A DNA stretch of 45,280 nucleotides, taken from Proteobacteria bacterium UBA6921 (lineage in GTDB: Bacteria; Pseudomonadota; Gammaproteobacteria; SG8-11). The stretch lies in contig DKAR01000011.1 of assembly GCA_002450895.1 (NCBI GenBank), positions 1-45,280 of the forward strand, in the 5' to 3' direction. Numbering within the stretch: the stretch's first letter is position 1; each line of letters begins with the position of its first letter. This document shows, in pieces, positions 1-10,400 of this stretch. The position numbers and the translations under genes are program-made. The notes beneath the pieces are model-generated. The model was not told the DNA's origin. It did not search any database and saw only the letters and a program-made list of their open reading frames with translations.

Positions 1-1
1 G

Positions 2-220
2 GGCGGATATCCAGGTACGCACTGGTTTGGCCTGGTTGGCCAATGCGCGCGTTGCCACAAACAGAACAATGCGAACATCGCTTATCCTTCAGCCAATCCC
101 GACTGTGCTGCGTGCCATACCAACGACTATCGACCGGGTGATCATGGCGGACGCGCCATTTCCCAGCGCAGTAACTGTGGTCAAAGCGGTTGTCATCGCG
201 TCAGCTCGCGTAGCTTCTAG
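2..220 (+). CDS. C-terminal fragment of a multiheme c-type cytochrome (5' end outside window)
   Basis: The open frame enters from the left edge and ends at TAG 218-220. About 72 residues are visible. They contain three heme-attachment motifs: CARCH, CAACH and a long-spaced CGQSGCH (CX4CH). Additional histidines in the linkers could serve as distal ligands. Unlike the four cytochromes downstream, this protein ends directly after its last heme motif and lacks the proline/glycine tail, so it belongs to a different subfamily. It shares strand and heme type with the following genes and therefore probably belongs to the same electron-transfer locus. Only the C terminus is seen, so total heme number and localisation are unknown. 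Confidence 0.8.
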   Translation, partial: GGYPGTHWFGLVGQCARCHKQNNANIAYPSANPDCAACHTNDYRPGDHGGRAISQRSNCGQSGCHRVSSRSF

Positions 221-530
221 TTATCTGGCGGCGCGGTTCCCCTCTCACGTCTCGCCAAAAATCCGTCTCTTCCCCAACTCTGCTCTAGGGTTGTGATAGA
301 TATCTTGGATGCGAAATTATCCGAATGCGCATTTTGTGCGCTGCGTAACGCTTTGGCGCCTTATTGCGGATTGTGATGATGTCTACACTGGTTCCGTGAT
401 GGGTACACCGCGCAGACTGTGACGCATCTCGAGGAGGGAGTTAACGGGTTTGAAAATCACATAAAAAGTCGCTTCAGCGACCCATTCGAAGAAGGGAAGT
501 GGGGGCGCCACGGAAGTTGGCGCTCAATCG
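221..530 (+). other. Intergenic region upstream of giant cytochrome A
   Basis: No credible gene lies here. The region is less GC-rich than the flanking genes. It contains a CRP-like half site, TGTGACGCATCTCGAG at 418-433 (left half perfect, right half poor), whose first nine bases are identical to the perfect site before cytochrome C. It also has a short GTCGC/GCGAC hairpin (468-481). No convincing -35/-10 pair could be assigned, so the promoter position is unresolved. Confidence 0.4.
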
Positions 531-3500
531 ATGGTGTGGGTGTGGGCTATGCCGGGGTGCCGGTCCCTGCTATCGCTGGTCGTCTTCGCGCGCGGACCAG
601 TCGCGTCAGCGCTGCTCTGTTTCTTTTTTCTCGTTCCGGTGCGTGCCGGCGTCGTTCCCACGGGTGAGAATTTCGATCACGCCACCACGGGATTTCCACT
701 CGCGGGCCGCCATCAGCTGATTTCGTGTGAATCCTGCCACCAGAAGGGGGTCTTCAAGGGTATTCCAAAACTGTGCAGTGAATGCCACGACGGCCGGACC
801 GCGCGTGGCCAGCACCTGCTGCATGTTCCGACCATCCAGCAATGCGATGCCTGTCACTCGCCGCGCGGGTTTTCGCTCACTGCGTTGATGGATCACAGCA
901 CAATCAGCCAGCCGTGTTTTTCGTGTCACAACGGAACATTCGCGGGTGGCAAGGCGGTAAGTCACGCGCCGACGACCAATGCCTGTGGCGCGTGCCATAC
1001 CACGGTCGTGTGGTCACCTTCCATTTCTGTCGACCACGACGAACTTCTCGCGGGCGCGTCGTGTGTATCGTGCCATGACGGTCGGATCGCACGCGGCAAA
1101 ACATCCGGGCACATCGGCGCGACAAATCTGTGTGAGGCGTGCCATAACACGCGTGCGTTCTCGCCGGCACAACGTGTCGATCACAACGAAGTCATGGGTT
1201 CGTGTGGTGCCGGCGGCTGCCACGCAAACGGAAAACCTGCGGATCATGCAAGTACGACGGGGCGCTGCGAAAGCTGTCACGTCGTTCAGCACTGGTCACC
1301 CGCGCTGCAGGTGGATCACGCGGAAGTCACATCGAATCGCTGTCTGGATTGTCACGGCGCCAATGGCGCCGTCATTGCTGCTCTGGCGTCGGCACCGACG
1401 CAGCCGCCTGATCACATTCCAACCCTGGTTTCGTGCGATGTTTGCCATACGACATCGGCCTGGATTCCCTCGACATTCACTCACGAAAAACTGGGCATCA
1501 CAGGGAATTGCGTCCAGTGCCACACGCCGGGTATTCGCGCCACCGCGAAGCCGGCGACTCACATTGCCAGCAGTTCAGTGTGCGAAGCCTGTCACCAGAG
1601 CACCGGACCGGGTGTTGCCGCTTGGCGGCGTCCGTTTGCGAAAGTGGATCACACGCAAACGCTTGGGATCTGTTCGAGCTGTCACGACGGCGTGATCGCC
1701 GTTGGACAAAGTGCAACGCACATTGTTACGACGGCGGAATGCGATACCTGCCACACGACGAATACCTGGGCCGGGGCCGCGGTAGATCACACGCCGATAA
1801 CGACCAACTGCCTGGTTTGCCACGATGGTGTGCGTGCCAGCGGAAAATCAGGCAAGCACGTCGCGGGGATGACAACCAGCGACCAATGCGAAGCGTGCCA
1901 TGCCAAATTTCCGCAGCAGTGGAAGCCGGCATTGACGTTCGATCATACCCAGACATCAATTGCGACATGCGATACCTGCCACAACAACGTGCTTGCCACA
2001 GGAAAGAATGCGACGACGCACATTCCTACGACTTCGCAGTGTTCAACCTGTCATACGCAGTCCGGATGGAGACCGGCAACCGTCGATCACGCCAGCTTCA
2101 GCGGTAACTGCATCAGTTGCCACAGCGGAGCCTTCCCGAACGTCAGCGGAAAGAGCGGCAAGCACAGCCAGGGTTTGAGTACGAGTGACAACTGCGACGC
2201 ATGCCACGCGAAAGCGCCGGGAAAATGGGTCCCCATTGTTGCGTTCGATCACTCGCAAACGCCGATCGTGGCTTGCGATACCTGCCACAACAACGTTCTC
2301 GCGGCTGGCAAGAACGTCGCCACTCACGTTCCAACTACGGCACAGTGTTCTACCTGCCACATGCAATCCGCATGGAGGCCGGCGACAGTCGATCACGCGG
2401 GTTTCTCCGGCAATTGCATTAGCTGCCACAACGGTTCGTTTCCGGGAGTGAGTTCCAAAGCAGGGAAGCACCTGCAGGGTTTGACCACCACCGATAACTG
2501 CGACGCATGTCATGCCAAAGCTCCGGCGACGTGGTCGCCCATCCTGAGGTTTGATCATGCGCAGACACCGATCACGGCCTGCGATAGCTGTCACAACGGA
2601 TCGTTGGCGTCGGGCAAGAACCTGGCGACACATATTCCGACCACCGCGCAGTGTTCTACATGCCACGTGCAAACCGCATGGCGGCCTGCATCCGTGGAAC
2701 ACGCTGCGTTCGCAGGCAATTGCGTGAGCTGTCACAACGGTACGTTCACAGGTGTGAGTGCGAAATCCGGTAAACACCTGCAAGGCCTGGCGACGACGGA
2801 CAATTGCGATACCTGCCATGCAAAGGCCCCTTCCGCTTGGCGTCGCATTCTTCGATTCGATCACGCGCAGACACCCACGACGGTGTGCGCCCAGTGCCAT
2901 GACGGTGTGCTGGCCAGCGGTAAAGGTCCCGCGCACATTCCAACGGTGCTGGATTGCGGGTCTTGCCACACGACAATCAGTTGGGTCGGGGCCGCCGTCG
3001 ACCACAGCACACTTGTCAGCGGATGCGTGAATTGCCACGACGGTATTTCTGCCAGCGGCAAGTCCGGGAAGCATCTGCGTGGACTGAGCACGAGCAACGA
3101 GTGTCAGGCATGCCACAACAAATCGCCGGCCAAGTGGATCCAGATATTGCCGTTCGATCACACGCAAACCGCGGCGGCCTGCGCGATGTGTCACGACGGG
3201 TCGCTCGCGCGCGGCAAGAATGCAGCGACTCATGTGCCGACGACCGCGCCGTGCAGTGACTGTCACGTTGTCGGGTCCTGGGTGCCGGCGAACGTCGACC
3301 ACACGACCTTCGTTGCGAACTGCGTCAGTTGCCACAGCGGTACGTTCCCGAACGTCAGCGGAAAATCTGGCAAACATAATTTGGGAATGAGCACGTCGGA
3401 TGTTTGCGAGGCGTGTCACAACAAGGCGCCAGCGCCGTGGGCGCCAGTACGTATGTTTGATCACAACCAGGTCAATCTCGCGGCAGGATGTTTCACCTGC

Positions 3501-6500
3501 CACAACGGCACACTGGCGTTGGGCAAGTCGCCATCACATGCACGCACCGACAACGCGTGCGAAGCCTGCCATTCGACGGCGGCGTTCGTGCCATTGCCAG
3601 GATTGGTCGATCACAGCCATGTCATCCCCGGAGGTTGTCTTGATTGTCACGCAGCCGGACCCGCACCGGCGGTCGTTGGGGCTGTGGGGCAACCCACGGA
3701 TCACATCCCAACCACGGCGTCCTGCGATCTTTGTCATACCACGGCCGGCTGGACGCCCAGCACGTTCACTCACGACAAACTCGGCATTACCAATAACTGT
3801 GTTCAATGCCATACGGTCGGAATTCGTGCGACGGCAAAACCGGTGACGCATATCGCGTCGACCTCACTATGTGAAAACTGCCATCTCAGCACCGGACCGG
3901 GCGTGGCGGCGTGGCGCAAGCCGTACGCGAAAGTCGACCACACGCAAACGCTCGGTACGTGCTCGAGCTGCCACGATGGTGTTATCGCAACGGGTAAGGG
4001 CGTGAATCATATCGTCACTACGCTCGAGTGCGACCGTTGCCATACCACGGCCAACTGGCAGGGTGTCATTGTCGATCACTCAACGATCACGACGAATTGC
4101 GCAAGCTGTCACAACGGCACAAATGCCAGCGGAAAGTCAGGCAAACACACAGCCGGACTTACGACGAGCGAACAGTGCGAAGCATGCCACGCGAAATTCC
4201 CACAGCGCTGGGCACCGGCGCTGGTATTCGACCACACGCAAACCCCGATTACGACGTGTAACACCTGCCACAACACGGTACTGGCGACGGGCAAAAACCC
4301 AACGACACATATACCGACGACCGCACAGTGTTCGACGTGTCATGCCCAGACCGCATGGCGACCCGCGACCGTCGATCACGCAACGTTTGTTGGCAATTGC
4401 ATCAGCTGTCATAACGGTGCGTTCGCCGGCGTGACTGCGAAATCAGGAAAGCACCAGCAAGGCCTGACCACGACGGATAACTGCGATGCATGCCATGCCA
4501 AGGCGCCGGCCAACTGGACGCCGATTGTGCGTTTCGATCACTCGCAGACACCGATCACTACGTGCGACACCTGCCATAACAACGTGCTGGCGCGCGGCAA
4601 GAGCGCCACGCACTTGCCGACGACCGAACAGTGTTCGGTCTGCCATACGCAGGTATCGTGGACCTCGGCGACGGTGGATCACACCGCGTTCGTTGGCAAT
4701 TGCGTGTCGTGCCATAGCGGCGCGGTGAGCGGTGTCAGCGGTAAAGGCGGCAAACACAACCAGGGATTGACGACCACAGACAATTGCGACGCGTGCCACG
4801 CGAAGGCACCCGCAAAATGGTCACCCATTATTCGCTTCGATCATTCCCAAACGCCGCTCACGACATGCGATAGCTGCCACAACAATGTTCTGGCCACGGG
4901 CAAGAATTCAGCATCGCATGTTCCCACCACAGCGCAGTGTTCAACGTGTCACACGCAAACGGCTTGGCGACCGGCGAGCGTGGATCACTCGACGTTTGTC
5001 GGAAACTGTGTCAGTTGCCACAGTGGTTCATTCACGGGCGTCAGCGCGAAATCGGGCAAACACCTGCAAGGGTTGACGACGTCTGACAACTGCGATTCCT
5101 GCCATGCCAAGGCGCCAGCTGCGTGGAGGCCCATCGTTCGTTTCGATCATTCACAAACACCGATTACAGTTTGCGGTTCCTGCCACAACGGAACGCTTGC
5201 GACAGGAAAAAGTGCAAGCCATATCGCAACGACGCTGGACTGCGGCGCATGCCATACCACAACGACGTGGGCTGGAGCCGGCGTTGACCATTCAACTTTT
5301 GTTTCAGGGTGCGTGAATTGCCACGATGGCGTGCAGGCCAGCGGAAAAGGAGGAAAGCATCTTCAGGGACTAAGCACGTCGAACGAATGTCAGTCTTGCC
5401 ACAACAAGTTCCCGCAACGTTGGGCGCCGATACGCACGTTCGATCACGCGCAAACGGCGACGACCGCGTGCGCAGACTGCCACAACGGCACGCTTGCGCG
5501 CGGCAAGGGTTCCGGCCACGTAGTGACGACGCTGCCATGCAACAGCTGCCACACGATCAATGCGTGGTCACCGGCCGGTGTCGATCACAGCACGATTAAT
5601 TCCGGATGCGTCACATGCCATAACGGCACGAATGCCAGCGGCAAGGGCGGAAAACATAACCAAGGTTTGACCACGAGCGATCTATGCGAGAGGTGCCACT
5701 TCAAGGCACCGCAACGCTGGCAACCGATCAGCGCCTTCGATCACTCGCAGACCACGCTGCCGTGCGCGAATTGCCATGGTACCGGACTCGCCAGCGGAGC
5801 CAAGTCGGCCAATCACATACCGACGACGGCCGCATGCAATACCTGCCACGTCACCACGTCCTGGTTACAGGTGAGCGTCAGCCACGCGTCGTTCTCCGGC
5901 AATTGCATCTCCTGCCACACCGGCACCTATCAGGGCGCGGCAGGAAAGAGCGGCAAGCACAACCTGGGGTTGACCACCAGTGATCTTTGCGACGCCTGCC
6001 ACGCGAAGTTTCCGTCGGGATGGACGCCGATCATCACGTTCAATCACCTGCAGACCACTATCACTAATTGCGCGACGTGCCACAACGGGTCGCTTGCTCG
6101 TGGAAAGAGCGTCAATCACATTGCTTCCACCAGCAATTGCGCTGCGTGCCACAACACAACGTCGTGGACAAATGCGTCAGTGAATCACGCGGAGGTGTTG
6201 GGTTCTTGTGCGTCGGCGGGATGCCACAGCTTGCCTGGCGGACACATTTCGATTCGCACACCTTACGTATGCGACGCGTGTCATCTCGTCGCGCCAGCGC
6301 GTTGGATCCAGATTCGCATCGTTGATCATCAGCAAGTACTTGGCAGTTGTGCCAGTTGTCATTCGTTCAGTGGCAAGCACTTGCAGGGGATGAGCACATC
6401 GACAGTTTGCGATGCTTGCCATTCCGTCCCGCCCGGCACTTTCCGCGCCCCCATCACGTTCCAACACAGTCAGACCAGCGCGACGTGTGTCAGCTGCCAC

Positions 6501-7073
6501 AACAACACGCTCTTTGTTGGGAAGGGCGCAAACCATATTGCTTCGACCAATGATTGCCAGGGCTGCCACAACACCAGCCGATGGTCACCGGCATCAGTGA
6601 ATCATCAGTTGGTTCTCGGCACCTGCGCGAGCTGCCATTTGGGTGACAGGCCGAGTGGACACTGTGCCTATCCTGCAGGAACTGATTGCGGCGATTGCCA
6701 TCGGCCGGCGCCTGCGAGCTGGGCCAACACCACTGCCGGATGTCCTGCGGTGGCGCCGCCTCCGCCGCCCGCGCCCCCGCCACCGCCGCCACCACCACCA
6801 CCACCTCCGCCTCCGCCGGCCACTCCGCCTCCGGCACCGCCGCCGCCACCTCCGGCCCCGGCGCCGATGCCACCGCCTGCGCCGCGTCCACCGCCGCCGC
6901 CCCCGGCGACACCGCCTCCGGCACCGCCGCCGCCGCCTCCGGCGCCTGCGCCGATGCCACCGCCTGCGCCGTTGCCGCCGCCACCTCCACCGCCGGCGAC
7001 GCCGCCACCGCCCCCAATGCCGCCCCCGTCTGGCGGAATGGGCGGCTCGGGTGGGTCTGGCGGCGGGATGTGA
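531..7073 (+). CDS. Giant multiheme c-type cytochrome A (about 81 heme motifs)
   Basis: This is a 2180-residue exported cytochrome. A signal peptide with a long hydrophobic core ends near VRA-G. Hand counting gives 81 heme motifs: 79 CxxCH and two CX4CH (CGAGGCH and CASAGCH). Linkers are 11-26 residues long and nearly every one holds a single extra His, in DHxxT-like or HIPTT-like contexts, as expected for bis-His c-hemes. The middle is built from 102-residue tetraheme modules. The protein ends with two non-heme Cys, a roughly 90-residue Pro-rich stretch and a Gly-rich tip ending GGGM. The N-terminal pattern (FDHxxTxFPLxGRH before the first CxxCH) is familiar from c3-type/doubled-CXXCH cytochromes. 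The inferred role is long-range electron transfer in the periplasm or at the cell surface. ATG 531 and ATG 549 are both possible starts; neither has a strong ribosome binding site. Confidence 0.93.
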   Translation: MVWVWAMPGCRSLLSLVVFARGPVASALLCFFFLVPVRAGVVPTGENFDHATTGFPLAGRHQLISCESCHQKGVFKGIPKLCSECHDGRTARGQHLLHVPTIQQCDACHSPRGFSLTALMDHSTISQPCFSCHNGTFAGGKAVSHAPTTNACGACHTTVVWSPSISVDHDELLAGASCVSCHDGRIARGKTSGHIGATNLCEACHNTRAFSPAQRVDHNEVMGSCGAGGCHANGKPADHASTTGRCESCHVVQHWSPALQVDHAEVTSNRCLDCHGANGAVIAALASAPTQPPDHIPTLVSCDVCHTTSAWIPSTFTHEKLGITGNCVQCHTPGIRATAKPATHIASSSVCEACHQSTGPGVAAWRRPFAKVDHTQTLGICSSCHDGVIAVGQSATHIVTTAECDTCHTTNTWAGAAVDHTPITTNCLVCHDGVRASGKSGKHVAGMTTSDQCEACHAKFPQQWKPALTFDHTQTSIATCDTCHNNVLATGKNATTHIPTTSQCSTCHTQSGWRPATVDHASFSGNCISCHSGAFPNVSGKSGKHSQGLSTSDNCDACHAKAPGKWVPIVAFDHSQTPIVACDTCHNNVLAAGKNVATHVPTTAQCSTCHMQSAWRPATVDHAGFSGNCISCHNGSFPGVSSKAGKHLQGLTTTDNCDACHAKAPATWSPILRFDHAQTPITACDSCHNGSLASGKNLATHIPTTAQCSTCHVQTAWRPASVEHAAFAGNCVSCHNGTFTGVSAKSGKHLQGLATTDNCDTCHAKAPSAWRRILRFDHAQTPTTVCAQCHDGVLASGKGPAHIPTVLDCGSCHTTISWVGAAVDHSTLVSGCVNCHDGISASGKSGKHLRGLSTSNECQACHNKSPAKWIQILPFDHTQTAAACAMCHDGSLARGKNAATHVPTTAPCSDCHVVGSWVPANVDHTTFVANCVSCHSGTFPNVSGKSGKHNLGMSTSDVCEACHNKAPAPWAPVRMFDHNQVNLAAGCFTCHNGTLALGKSPSHARTDNACEACHSTAAFVPLPGLVDHSHVIPGGCLDCHAAGPAPAVVGAVGQPTDHIPTTASCDLCHTTAGWTPSTFTHDKLGITNNCVQCHTVGIRATAKPVTHIASTSLCENCHLSTGPGVAAWRKPYAKVDHTQTLGTCSSCHDGVIATGKGVNHIVTTLECDRCHTTANWQGVIVDHSTITTNCASCHNGTNASGKSGKHTAGLTTSEQCEACHAKFPQRWAPALVFDHTQTPITTCNTCHNTVLATGKNPTTHIPTTAQCSTCHAQTAWRPATVDHATFVGNCISCHNGAFAGVTAKSGKHQQGLTTTDNCDACHAKAPANWTPIVRFDHSQTPITTCDTCHNNVLARGKSATHLPTTEQCSVCHTQVSWTSATVDHTAFVGNCVSCHSGAVSGVSGKGGKHNQGLTTTDNCDACHAKAPAKWSPIIRFDHSQTPLTTCDSCHNNVLATGKNSASHVPTTAQCSTCHTQTAWRPASVDHSTFVGNCVSCHSGSFTGVSAKSGKHLQGLTTSDNCDSCHAKAPAAWRPIVRFDHSQTPITVCGSCHNGTLATGKSASHIATTLDCGACHTTTTWAGAGVDHSTFVSGCVNCHDGVQASGKGGKHLQGLSTSNECQSCHNKFPQRWAPIRTFDHAQTATTACADCHNGTLARGKGSGHVVTTLPCNSCHTINAWSPAGVDHSTINSGCVTCHNGTNASGKGGKHNQGLTTSDLCERCHFKAPQRWQPISAFDHSQTTLPCANCHGTGLASGAKSANHIPTTAACNTCHVTTSWLQVSVSHASFSGNCISCHTGTYQGAAGKSGKHNLGLTTSDLCDACHAKFPSGWTPIITFNHLQTTITNCATCHNGSLARGKSVNHIASTSNCAACHNTTSWTNASVNHAEVLGSCASAGCHSLPGGHISIRTPYVCDACHLVAPARWIQIRIVDHQQVLGSCASCHSFSGKHLQGMSTSTVCDACHSVPPGTFRAPITFQHSQTSATCVSCHNNTLFVGKGANHIASTNDCQGCHNTSRWSPASVNHQLVLGTCASCHLGDRPSGHCAYPAGTDCGDCHRPAPASWANTTAGCPAVAPPPPPAPPPPPPPPPPPPPPPATPPPAPPPPPPAPAPMPPPAPRPPPPPPATPPPAPPPPPPAPAPMPPPAPLPPPPPPPATPPPPPMPPPSGGMGGSGGSGGGM
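1887..2804 (+). repeat. Three tandem 306-bp tetraheme-module repeats in cytochrome A
   Basis: Units start at 1887, 2193 and 2499, exactly 306 bp (102 codons) apart. Each begins at a CxACH codon block and holds four CxxCH motifs spaced 27, 24, 23 and 28 residues. The next unit (2805) is 297 bp, so the array continues with small indels. Amino-acid similarity between units is clearly higher than nucleotide similarity, because Cys and His codons alternate TGC/TGT and CAC/CAT. Confidence 0.9.
6756..7070 (+). repeat. Proline-rich then glycine-rich low-complexity tail of cytochrome A
   Basis: The final part of cytochrome A is CCG/CCN-rich and encodes poly-Pro broken by Ala, Thr and Met. A near-duplicated block of the ATPPPAPPPPPPAPAPMPPP type occurs twice. 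From about 7032 it switches to GGN-rich codons encoding a Gly/Ser tip ending GGGM. All four giant cytochromes have the same design with different lengths. Confidence 0.9.
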
Positions 7074-7427
7074 AATCGGCCACGGGGACCGTCAATCCAG
7101 AGCCGGTGCTTCGAAAAACTCGCGCCAGCGTCGCCGGCACGCTATCCTTTTGCTCCCCCGAAATGCCAAGCAGTTCGCACTTTGTGTGGGGACCGCTCGT
7201 CAATAAATGTGCACACTGACACAAGAGTTTGCATTCAGCGGTGCCGCAGTGCGTTGACACCTCGGAGTCCAGGGACGAACCCCGTGTCAATTCCTTCGCG
7301 CAGCGGGCGCCGACAAAAAAGATAACGAACAGATCAGGTCAAAAAAGCAAAAGGTGTTCAGTAGTTAAGGGGTAGGGACACGACGTTCGCCAAGGAAAGG
7401 GTGGAACTTCGAGTTCGGGTGTAGTGC
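7074..7427 (+). other. Intergenic region between cytochromes A and B
   Basis: No gene is supported in this 354-bp gap, and no hairpin with a T-tract follows cytochrome A. A CRP-like imperfect site, TGTGCACACTGACACA (7208-7223), matches 8 of 10 consensus positions. An A-rich stretch (about 7314-7352) lies near the start of cytochrome B. Transcription may read through from A or start here; the sequence does not decide. Confidence 0.4.
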
Positions 7428-10400
7428 ATGAAGTTTGCGGGGTCCCGATTTGCTGACCGGGTTGTGTTCCACGCGTGCGCGATTATCGTGCTCGCGGTTT
7501 CTGCATTTGTGTTTCCTGCCAGCGCTGGCATCGTCCAGGCTACGTCCGAAGATTTCGATCACAACGCGACCGGCTTTCCTCTGGAAGGGAGGCATCAACA
7601 CATTGCGTGTGAAGCCTGCCATATCGGCGCGGTATTCAAAGGCCTTCCAAAGATTTGCGCCGGGTGTCACGACGGAAAGCTGGGGCCCGGCAAACATCTG
7701 CTTCACGTCCCGACATCTCAGCCATGCAGTGATTGCCATACGCCGCGAGGATTCGCAATGTCGGCGTTTATGGATCACAGCGAGGTAAATCAGCCCTGCG
7801 TCTCTTGTCACAACGGAAATCTGGCGGGAGGCAAAAACGTCGGACATGTGGAAACAACAGACAATTGTGCCGCATGCCATGCCACCGTAATTTGGAACCC
7901 GGTGTTGACTGTTGATCATGACGAACTCTCACCATCCGTTGCGTGTGAATCATGTCATAACGGTCGCGATGCGCGTGGAAAAATCGCTGCGCACATCGCC
8001 TCGCGTGACAGCTGCGGCGCGTGCCACAACACCCGCGCGTTTCGGCCGGCACAACAAGTCGACCACACTCAGGTACTGGGTTCCTGTGGAGCCTCGGGAT
8101 GCCATTCGGGTGACAAGAGTGTAGGTCACGCGTCGACGACGAACCGATGCGAAAGCTGCCATGCCTATCCCGCCTGGAATCCTGCCATTGCGGTGGATCA
8201 CACCCAGGTCGCTGTGGGCAAGTGCACAGAATGTCATGGCGCTAATGGAAACGTTGTTGCGCTAGCGGCCAACGCCGTTGGTCAGCCCACGGACCACATT
8301 CCCACCAGCGCCTCGTGCGATTTGTGCCATACAACGGCGGGCTGGGTTCCTTCGACGTTCACTCATGAAAAATTGGGAATCGTAGATAACTGCGTGCTCT
8401 GCCATACGCCGGGTATTCGCGCGACATCCAAGCCGGCAACGCATATCAATTCGACGAATATTTGCGAGGCTTGCCACAAGAGTACCGGTCCGGGCGTGGC
8501 CGCATGGCGTCGCCCGTTCATGATCATGGATCATGGTGAGACGGATCTCGCGACGCAGCGCTGCGACAGCTGCCATAACGGAAGTCCGTTCACCGGCAAG
8601 GGGCCAACGCATATTCCAACTACGGAAGACTGCGGTTTGTGCCACTCATCAGGCAAGTGGAAACCGGCCGCAGTCGATCACACACCCATCGTCGATGGTT
8701 GCGCGGTGTGCCACAACGGCACCGATGCCAGCGGACAAGCGGGTAAGCATCTCATCGGTTTGACAACGAGCAATCAATGCCAGTCGTGCCACGCCAAGCA
8801 TCCGAATCGCTGGGCGCAAGTTTTCACATTCGATCACAGCCAGACGCCGATCACCGCGTGCGATACCTGCCACAACAATGTTCTTGCGCGCGGCAAGGAC
8901 GCAACGACGCATGTGCCGACAACCGCGCAGTGCGATACCTGTCATACGCAAACCGCGTGGCGACCGGCGAACGTTGATCACGCCACATTCACCGGTAATT
9001 GCATCAGTTGTCATACCGGAGCGTTTCCGAATGTCAGCGGCAAGAGTGGCAAACACAACCAAGGGCTGACCACGAGCGACACCTGCGATGCGTGCCACGC
9101 AAAGGCGCCGGCAAGTTGGGCTCCGATTCTGAAGTTCGACCACGCACAGACTTCAATCACTGCCTGCGACACTTGCCACAATGGAACGCTTGCACGTGGC
9201 AAGGATGCGGCCACGCACGTTCCGACGACGGCACAGTGCAGCACCTGCCACGCGCAAACGGCATGGCGACCGGCAACGGTTGATCACACAAACTTTGTTG
9301 GCAACTGCGTGAGCTGTCATTCTGGCGCGTTCCCCAATGTCAGCGGCAAGAGCGGCAAGCACAACCAGGGTCTGACAACGAGCGACAACTGCGACGCCTG
9401 CCACGCAAAAGCTCCTGCGCGCTGGGCGCCAATCTTGAAGTTTGATCACGCGCAGACTCCGATCACAGCCTGTGATACCTGTCATAACGGCGCGCTCGCG
9501 CGCGGGAAGGGCGGTGCACATCTTCCTACTACAGACCAATGCGATGTCTGCCACACGCAGAATGGCTGGTCGCCAGCATCGGTGAATCACGCGGCGTTTG
9601 TTGGCAACTGCGTTACGTGCCACAGCGGCGCATACACCAATGTGAGCGGGAAGGGCGGCAAGCACCTGCAGGGACTCACCACGAGCGACAGCTGCGACGC
9701 GTGCCACGCGAAAGCACCGGCGACGTGGAGGCCCATTGTTCGCTTCGACCACACGCAAACGTCAGTCGTCGTGTGCGAGCAATGCCACAATGGCACGTTG
9801 GCAACGGGCAAGAGCGCCAAGCCGAACCATGTCATCACGGCGCAGGATTGCGGTGCGTGCCACAGCCAGATCGCGTGGCTGCCGGCAATTCCAGATCACA
9901 GCACGATTACAAGCGGCTGCGCGGTTTGTCACGGCGTATCGGCCAGCGGAAAGGGCGGCAAGCACAATCTCGGTTTGGGAACTTCAAACCTTTGCGAAGC
10001 CTGCCACGACAAGTTCCCGCGTCGCTGGATTGATGTGTTGCAGGTTGATCACGCGCAGGTCGTGGGTACCTGTTTCAGCTGTCACAACGATGTGCTGGCG
10101 CGAGGCAAAAGTGGAAAACACAATTCCGGGCTGATTACTACCAACGAATGTCAGTCTTGTCATAACCAGGCGCCATTTCCGTTTGCGCCGATACGTACAT
10201 TCGATCACACGCAAGGCAATCCGGCCGGTACGTGCGTAAGCTGTCACAACGCAACGCTTGCGCGAGGGAAGGGAGCGCAACACCCGAGCACGACGGACAA
10301 CTGCGGAGCCTGCCACAGCCAGATTACGTGGGCGCCGACGTTGCAGGTTAATCACGCAGAAGTTTTGGGTGCCTGCGCCTCTGCGGGTTGTCACAGTTCA

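Noticed and set aside
1887..2804. Regular repeats resembling a CRISPR or satellite array
   Set aside because: The period is 306 bp, the frame is open throughout, and copies match at protein level rather than DNA level. They are protein modules.
2043..3503. Long antisense open frame (486 codons) inside cytochrome A, and similar ones inside B, C and D (for example 19025-20008, 23588-24319 and 24338-25495)
   Set aside because: They mirror the repeated, GC-rich cytochrome codons. They lack start signals and any domain, and appear in all repeats. They are shadows of the coding strand.
6490..7290. 266-codon minus-strand frame spanning the Pro/Gly tail of cytochrome A
   Set aside because: Low-complexity GC-rich repeats stay open in several frames. 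There is no start signal or family match.
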